NCBI RefSeq assembly: GCF_024347135.1
Contig: NZ_AP024908.1
Location: forward strand, 1-64,000
DNA: 64,000 bases
Direction: 5' to 3'
Source: Vibrio spartinae
GTDB lineage: Bacteria; Pseudomonadota; Gammaproteobacteria; Enterobacterales; Vibrionaceae
Part shown: positions 58,659 through 64,000 of the stretch, one piece after another
Position numbering within the stretch: the first letter of the stretch is position 1
Layout of the letters: every line of letters begins with the position of its first letter
Program-made: the position numbers and the translations under genes
The notes under the pieces: generated by a model
Database searches by the model: none
The model's input: the letters and a program-made list of their open reading frames with translations, nothing else
Told to the model about the DNA's origin: nothing

Positions 58659-59930
58659 ATGAAACTCGAATCAATTGCTCTGCATGAAGGCTATAAATCC
58701 GAAGCGACCACGAAAGCCGCAGCTGTACCCATTTATCAAACCACATCGTATACCTTTGATGATACTCAGCATGGCGCAGATCTGTTTAATTTAGCTGTAC
58801 CGGGTAATATTTATACTCGGATTATGAACCCAACGACCGATGTGTTGGAAAAACGTGTGGCAGCGATGGAAGGCGGCATTGCGGCGCTCGCGGTGTCATC
58901 AGGTATGGCGGCCATTACCTATGCGATTCAGTGTATTACGCAAATGGGTGACAATATTGTAAGTACCAGCCAATTGTATGGCGGTACGTATAATTTGTTT
59001 GCGCACTCGCTGCCACGCCAAGGTGTGGACGTGCGTATGGTGTCGCATGATGATTTTGCGGGGTTTGAAAACGCAATCGACGAAAATACCAAAGCGGTAT
59101 TTTGTGAATCGATTGGTAATCCAGCCGGCAATATTGTAGATATTGCACGTTTGGCGGAGATTGCACACAAACACGGTGTCCCTTTGATTGTCGATAATAC
59201 GGTCGCCACGCCTTATTTGTGTCGCCCGTTTGATCTGGGTGCCGACATCGTTGTGCACTCACTCACGAAATATATTGGCGGCCACGGTACAACGATTGGC
59301 GGGATTATTGTTGATTCTGGCCAGTTTGATTGGGTTGCCAATAAAAAACGTTTTCCGATTCTTAATGAGCCAGACCCTTCCTACCACGATGTGGTTTACA
59401 CTGAAGCCCTTGGGGCTGCCGCGTATATAGCGCGTTGTCGAGTGGTGCCACTGCGCAATACCGGCTCTGCCATTTCACCGGTGAATGCGTTTCAAATTTT
59501 ACAAGGTTTGGAGACGTTGGGTTTGCGGATGGATCGCCATTGTGAAAACGCTCAGCGCCTTGCGGAATATTTACAGCAACACCCGAAAGTCGAGTGGGTA
59601 AACTACGCTGCCTTACCGGATAGCCCGTATTATGCAACCTGCCAAAAAATTACGAAGGGCAAAGCCTCGGGTATTTTGAGTTTTGGCATCACCGGGGGAA
59701 TTGATGCCTGTGCCAAGTTTATCGATTCGCTCGATATGATTTTACGCTTGGTCAATATTGGCGATGCGAAATCACTGGCATGTCATCCTGCTTCGACTAC
59801 GCACCGTCAGCTGAATGAAGAAGAGCTGAAAAAAGCCGGTGTGAGTGCCGACTTGGTGCGTATTTCGGTGGGTATTGAGCATATCGACGATATTATTGCC
59901 GATGTATCGCAAGCGTTGGATAAAGCCTAA
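58659..59930 (+). CDS. O-acetylhomoserine sulfhydrylase / aminocarboxypropyltransferase
   Basis: 423-aa PLP enzyme of the Cys/Met metabolism family that joins O-acetylhomoserine with sulfide (or methanethiol) to make homocysteine (or methionine). YTRIMNPTTDVLEKRVAAME (about 50-69) and the PLP Lys in HSLTKYIGGHG (about 206-216) are visible. The frame starts at 58647, but ATG at 58659 gives the family start MKLESIALH. The ribosome site is weak. No other methionine genes are adjacent. Confidence 0.88.
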   Translation: MKLESIALHEGYKSEATTKAAAVPIYQTTSYTFDDTQHGADLFNLAVPGNIYTRIMNPTTDVLEKRVAAMEGGIAALAVSSGMAAITYAIQCITQMGDNIVSTSQLYGGTYNLFAHSLPRQGVDVRMVSHDDFAGFENAIDENTKAVFCESIGNPAGNIVDIARLAEIAHKHGVPLIVDNTVATPYLCRPFDLGADIVVHSLTKYIGGHGTTIGGIIVDSGQFDWVANKKRFPILNEPDPSYHDVVYTEALGAAAYIARCRVVPLRNTGSAISPVNAFQILQGLETLGLRMDRHCENAQRLAEYLQQHPKVEWVNYAALPDSPYYATCQKITKGKASGILSFGITGGIDACAKFIDSLDMILRLVNIGDAKSLACHPASTTHRQLNEEELKKAGVSADLVRISVGIEHIDDIIADVSQALDKA

Positions 59931-60139
59931 AGAGTGATTCGAAGGCCTGCATTGAATTTAGGATGACAATCCTCTTTCTGATGCAGGCATCCATGCCCGG
60001 AATGGTTTACTTGGTTTTGAATTGAGTGAAACACTTTAAAAGCTAACTTGATCGCGTGTATAGATTAGACAGCACTCATGCAGTGATTTCTGTCTTACCA
60101 TTCTATTATATTCACTAATCATTTATGTAAGAAAAATAT

Positions 60140-60463
60140 ATGATAATCCCTCGTATGAAAGAAAATATAACATGGTCAAAAACGCCATTTTCTGGTGTTG
60201 AATTTTTTTGGCTATCTGAGAAAACTGAAAATGGTAGAACGGCAATACTCAAATTTGAGGAGCATGCAGAGTTACCGTTGCATCATCATCCCGGCTGGGA
60301 ACAAATATATGTTCTTGACGGTCGTCTACAAATAAACTCAGAAATTTATGCAGCAAATGATTTTGTTCTTATCGGTGCAAGGACCGATCATTCGGTATTG
60401 GCTTTAGAGCCGAGTAAATATATGACTATTTCACAAATGGAAGGCGTAACAGTTGTTGAGTAA
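60140..60463 (+). CDS. Small cupin protein
   Basis: 107-aa single-domain cupin of the ChrR/anti-ECFsigma-like type. Metal-binding motif LPLHHHPGWEQIYVLDG (about 49-65) with His and Glu ligands; the second motif contains DHSVLALE (about 88). The function is unknown; it may bind a metal or a small ligand. An attC-like site follows 37 bp after the stop, so this is the best candidate for an intact cassette gene here. Confidence 0.78.
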   Translation: MIIPRMKENITWSKTPFSGVEFFWLSEKTENGRTAILKFEEHAELPLHHHPGWEQIYVLDGRLQINSEIYAANDFVLIGARTDHSVLALEPSKYMTISQMEGVTVVE

Positions 60464-60500
60464 CAGGTGTTGAGTAACGGTTAGTTAACAAACGGTTAGT

Positions 60501-60575
60501 TAACAAACGGCTTGGTGTTGACGGCGCATTGTGGTTAGTTGGTCATTGCGTTGGCAGATGCTTAACCGGGCGTTA
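60501..60575 (+). mobile_element. Integron attC-like recombination site
   Basis: 75 bp with left end TAACAAACGGCTT pairing with right end TTAACCGGGCGTTA, keeping TAAC/GTTA core boxes; interior contains TTGCGTTGG. Just upstream the left core is duplicated (TTAGTTAACAAACGG occurs twice, at about 60481 and 60497). It is shorter than the site at 52.7 kb. Confidence 0.65.
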
Positions 60576-60622
60576 TATTTTTATCGAGTCGTGAATGCTC
60601 TCAAATAACAGGGAATTTAAAT

Positions 60623-61273
60623 ATGGATTGGGCACTCTTCAGTATATTTGTAACAGTCGCTATTGCGCATTTTCTGGCATTATTAAGTCCGGGGCCTGAT
60701 TTCGTACTTGTTGTAAAAAGCGCTATAAAAAATGGTTCTAAAAAATCGATTGGGGTTGCAGCCGGTATAGCAAGTGCGAATGCATTATATATTGCTCTTT
60801 GCTTAATTGGTGTCGGTTCACTGTTGGCAAGCTCTGTAATCATCATGATCGCACTGAAAGTTGCAGGTGGTATTTTTCTTGTTTATCTAGCGATTATGGC
60901 TTTAAGAGCCAAGAAAAGTGACTATCAGGATCTGGAACTGTCTGACAGCCAGAGCCAGCAATCAGAGACTACTTTTGTAAAGGAATTCATTACAGGGTTT
61001 ATGTCTGGCATTTTGAACCCTAAAAACCTTTTGTTTTACTTAAGCCTATTTACTGTCGTCTTAACTAATGATGTAAATTTTGGTTTTAAAGTGGGACTTG
61101 GTCTTTGGATGACATCAGTTGTTTTTGTATGGGATTTGTCTGTTATTTATGTACTATCAAGGGACAAGATGCGTCGCAAATTTTCAAAGCTAGCTTATTA
61201 TATAGATAAATGTACTGGCGCTATTTTAGGCCTGATTGGTTTCACAATAGTAAAATCAGCTTTAACCAAATAG
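60623..61273 (+). CDS. LysE/RhtB family amino-acid exporter
   Basis: 216-aa membrane protein with about six helices that exports amino acids or related compounds. Family motif near the N terminus: LLSPGPDFVLVVKSAIKNG (about 22-40), then GVAAGIASANALYI. GFMSGILNPKNLLFYLSLF (about 130-148) is also typical. The substrate cannot be told. It lies just after an attC-like site. Confidence 0.87.
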   Translation: MDWALFSIFVTVAIAHFLALLSPGPDFVLVVKSAIKNGSKKSIGVAAGIASANALYIALCLIGVGSLLASSVIIMIALKVAGGIFLVYLAIMALRAKKSDYQDLELSDSQSQQSETTFVKEFITGFMSGILNPKNLLFYLSLFTVVLTNDVNFGFKVGLGLWMTSVVFVWDLSVIYVLSRDKMRRKFSKLAYYIDKCTGAILGLIGFTIVKSALTK

Positions 61274-61954
61274 TTCGAGCGCAACAAAAATATAACAAGT
61301 TAATCAACTAGCAACAAGGTTGTGGACTTGCAACGTCTGCGGTTAACCCACTTTGTAACTTAGCGTTCAATTCAGGCTTAGTTGAAAACGTAGTCGCTCG
61401 TATTTTCTCAACAAATGTAGCCTTACTCCATGCTGTAAAAGCAAATAATTTCATTTTTGCTGGTACTGTCGTTGGGCGATAACGAAGAGCTGGGGAAAAG
61501 AGTGCTAAATAAAACATCCTGTGACTTACATCGATTTTTTCAACTAAAAGAGCGGCTTATTTTTTAAATTCAATCGTATGATTTTTATGTGGTTTATTTA
61601 TTGTGATCAATACCTCAATTATTATTGTGTATTTACTTATTCGTGTGTTTGGAATTAGTGGCGGGGGTCAAAGATAATAAAAAACATAACCGATAAACAA
61701 ATTATGAATATTGCGCTCTCAAAGCTAAATACTACATTTTAGACTAGCGTCAAAACGTCGGCTGTTATTTGACAAAACAGTCAAGATAACCACTCTAAAA
61801 TTTTTCAATTAAGCGACGTAATTGACTAGAGATTATTATTTTTCAATCTGATAACGAATCGAGTGACCTTATTTTAATTAAGTCCCTTAATCGAGAAAGA
61901 TCACAACATCTAATCCGAGCTAATAGGATGTTTACTTTATAAAAGGAAAACACA
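61274..61954. other. Long gap before the GH43 gene
   Basis: About 680 bp. The first part holds TATAACAAGTTAATCAACTAG (near 61293, split TATAACAAG/TTAATCAACTAG) and GTTGGGCGATAAC near 61464, resembling a broken attC, with a 69-codon minus-strand frame (61308-61517) between them that I do not trust as a gene. The rest (61520-61940) is AT-rich upstream sequence of the GH43 gene, ending in ribosome site AAGGA at 61943. Confidence 0.4.
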
Positions 61955-64000
61955 ATGAATATAAAGTGTCTCTCTAAGAACATGTATGCCAAGGCATCGG
62001 CAGCCATTGTTCTTGGAGTACTTGCAAGCAGTGTTACTGTACCTGAAACTGCGCTTGCAGCGAACCCTATTGTATCACATGTTTATACGGCTGATCCTGC
62101 CGCCCGTGTTTTTAATGGGCGGGTCTATGTAGTGACCACGCACGATCAAGATACTCAAACAGGTTATAACGAATTGGTCGATTATTATTTATTTTCTTCC
62201 GATGACATGGTGAACTGGCAAGATCACGGCATTATTTGGAATTCTAAAACGAATACAAACTGGGCCAATTTGGCTTACGCCCCTGATTTTATAGAGCGTA
62301 ATGGGAAATATTATTTATATTTTCCTGATGGTGGCGGTTCAATTGGTGTGGCTGTTGCTGATAACCCAGAAGGTCCTTATGTCGATCCACTCGGTCATCC
62401 TTTGGTAGATGGCAGTACACCAAATGGCAGTGTGCAGTGGATCTTTGATCCCAGCGTGTTTATTGATGATGATGGTCAAGCCTATTTGTATTTTGGTGGC
62501 GGTGGTGAGGGGAATGCCCGTGTGATCAAATTAAATGATGACATGATTAGCACCAGTGGCAGTGCCATATCCCTCAATGTCCCCAACTTCTTTGAAGCGC
62601 TTTATATGCATAAGCATAACGGCACTTATTACTTATCATATTCTTCCGATACCAGTTCGGGCATGAAAATTAATTATATGACCAGTAATAATCCGACTAC
62701 AGGATTTTCCTACCGAGGTACGGTTTTGCCCAATCCATGGGAAAATAACTTCAATAACAATCATGCTTCAATTATTGACTATAAAGGTAAAAGTTACATT
62801 TTTTATCATAATCGGGTTGTGGCTAACGAACGTGGCGCGAGTACTTTTCAGCGTTCAGTCAATGTTGACCTTTTAGAGTACAACGCTGACGGTACCATAA
62901 AACAAGTGAATGCCGGGCGCGCTGGTGCACCACAACTGAAAACGGTCAATGCATTTAATATCAATCAGGCTGAGATGTTTGATGAAGAAAATGGCATAGA
63001 AACTGAGAACGCGTCTGATGGTACCTTGAATATCATGATGGGTACGGGTGATTGGATAAAAGTATCTGGTGTTAACTTTGGCAACGGTGCTCAAGAGTTA
63101 AAACTACGCGCAGCCACAGACACTGGCTCAAGTTTAGACGTTATTTTGGATCGCCTTAATAACTCTCCCGTCGCCACAATTGATATCAATGACACCGGTG
63201 GTTGGCAAACATGGCAAACCCAATTAACGGCATTAAACACCACGATAAGCGGTGTGCATGATGTCTATTTGCGCGCGAATGGGTGGCATAACTTAAACTG
63301 GTATCAGTTTACCGGCAGCGGTGGCAATGCCGGAAGTAGCTCATTAGCGGTCGAATTAGAGTCTTTATCAGGACAAAATCGCTTTAGTCCACTGAGTGTT
63401 AAATCAGATGGTGGCGCTTCCAATGGGAAATACATTGAATGGCCAAACAACGGCAGTCATCAAGTATTAAGTAGTCCTTCTAATTCTGCCAGCGGACAGG
63501 TGGCAATAAAATTCAACGTTTCTCAAACCACGAATGTCGGTTTTAATATGCTGGCGTCATTGGCTGGTGGTTACGATGATTCATTTTATTATCAGTTAGA
63601 TTCGGGTAATTGGATCACGCAAAATAACACCACCACAAATGGCTGGGGTAAAATCACGCTTCAGACTTTCAATAACGTTGCTGCCGGTGATCACACACTC
63701 AGGATTTTACGACGCGAAGATGGTGCTAAATTAGATAAAGTCACACTCAATGCTGCAAGCGGTAATATTCGTTTACTTGCTGATGATAACAGTGGCGATG
63801 ATGGCGATTATCAAGTACCCAGTAATAACTTTGCTGACAATGGTGGTGCAGAAGGCAGCTTAATGAATTGGTCTAAAACGGCCGGCTCTATCCGTTTAAG
63901 CAATACACAAAGTCACAGTGGCTCATCAAGTGTACTCATTACTGGACGCACTGCAAATTGGCACGGTATTACCTTTAACGTAGGCTCCTTAACCAATGGG
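61955..64000 (+). CDS. Secreted GH43 glycosidase with carbohydrate-binding modules (partial)
   Basis: The frame stays open to the window edge, so the 682 codons seen are only the N-terminal part. Signal peptide ends near ETALAA (about 35). The GH43 five-blade domain (about 38-330) has the general base Asp in TADPAARVF (about 46), FDPSVFIDDDG (about 163) and the acid Glu in FFEALYMHK (about 213). A CBM6-like module follows (about 350-450, GTGDWIKVSGVNFG), then a second beta module (about 462-600) and the start of a CBM4/9-like module (from about 612). It probably releases xylose or arabinose from plant xylan or arabinan. AAGGA lies 8 bp before ATG. Confidence 0.88.
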   Translation, partial: MNIKCLSKNMYAKASAAIVLGVLASSVTVPETALAANPIVSHVYTADPAARVFNGRVYVVTTHDQDTQTGYNELVDYYLFSSDDMVNWQDHGIIWNSKTNTNWANLAYAPDFIERNGKYYLYFPDGGGSIGVAVADNPEGPYVDPLGHPLVDGSTPNGSVQWIFDPSVFIDDDGQAYLYFGGGGEGNARVIKLNDDMISTSGSAISLNVPNFFEALYMHKHNGTYYLSYSSDTSSGMKINYMTSNNPTTGFSYRGTVLPNPWENNFNNNHASIIDYKGKSYIFYHNRVVANERGASTFQRSVNVDLLEYNADGTIKQVNAGRAGAPQLKTVNAFNINQAEMFDEENGIETENASDGTLNIMMGTGDWIKVSGVNFGNGAQELKLRAATDTGSSLDVILDRLNNSPVATIDINDTGGWQTWQTQLTALNTTISGVHDVYLRANGWHNLNWYQFTGSGGNAGSSSLAVELESLSGQNRFSPLSVKSDGGASNGKYIEWPNNGSHQVLSSPSNSASGQVAIKFNVSQTTNVGFNMLASLAGGYDDSFYYQLDSGNWITQNNTTTNGWGKITLQTFNNVAAGDHTLRILRREDGAKLDKVTLNAASGNIRLLADDNSGDDGDYQVPSNNFADNGGAEGSLMNWSKTAGSIRLSNTQSHSGSSSVLITGRTANWHGITFNVGSLTNG

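Noticed and set aside
61308..61517. 69-codon minus-strand frame as a gene
   Set aside because: It lies within what looks like a broken attC; such sites often give short open frames by chance.

Overview
The window looks like the origin-proximal part of the second chromosome of a Vibrio (Vibrionaceae). It opens with parA2 and parB2 of the chromosome II type. It carries four exact copies of the 13-bp palindrome TTTACANTGTAAA, which is the core of the parS2 centromere recognised by Vibrio ParB2. Several blocks also match, as recalled, the gene content of V. cholerae chromosome II: lapBCDG-pdxH, putA-putP, ribB and mtlADR. The species cannot be fixed from the sequence. The replication origin and rctB probably lie just left of base 1, but this is inference.

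Layout. 0-4.4 kb: parAB2, tmcA and two parS2 sites. 4.5-6.2 kb: a FapA/DUF342 protein. 6.3-12.4 kb, minus strand: a LapC-LapG-LapD-LapB set, meaning type I secretion of a surface adhesin plus its c-di-GMP-controlled retention switch; no adhesin or TolC gene is seen. 12.7-16.5 kb: pdxH and two paralogous secreted coiled-coil/PEGA proteins, one with an added SUMF1-like domain. 17-23.7 kb: proline use (AraC regulator, putA, a half-length aldehyde dehydrogenase relative, putP). 24.3-28.1 kb: mannitol operon mtlA-mtlD-mtlR, with an antisense RNA candidate resembling MtlS over the mtlA leader. 28.7-31.3 kb: maoP, hdfR, a DoxX protein and a small lipoprotein. 31.4-42.1 kb: two chemoreceptors, a GH1 beta-glucosidase, a MarR/HlyD/DUF2955 efflux set and a secreted carboxylesterase. 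The GH1 and esterase genes are each preceded by a BglG-type antiterminator/terminator leader, although no BglG-type gene is in the window. 42.2-45.3 kb: ribB with an FMN riboswitch, a LysR gene and a divergent LigB-type dioxygenase. 45.3-51.6 kb, minus strand: a complete sugar operon (PRD regulator, fructose-family PTS IIA, IIB and IIC, two class II aldolases, a ROK kinase).

From about 51.6 kb to 61.9 kb the character changes. Genes are spaced further apart, there are attC-like integron recombination sites (clearest at 52.7 and 60.5 kb), a ten-copy 9-bp array that starts exactly at the end of one attC, and two unrecognised secreted paralogs. These are followed by a string of single-gene metabolic units: racemase, 2-hydroxyacid dehydrogenase, GNAT, O-acetylhomoserine sulfhydrylase, cupin and LysE exporter. 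No integron integrase is in the window. The right edge cuts through a large secreted GH43 glycosidase with carbohydrate-binding modules.

The most interesting material is regulatory: the tandem and the expanded BglG-type antitermination leaders, the MtlS-like RNA and the parS2 spread. Among proteins, the best candidates for something undescribed are the tandem secreted paralogs at 53.1-56.1 kb and the PEGA/SUMF1 pair at 13.4-16.5 kb.
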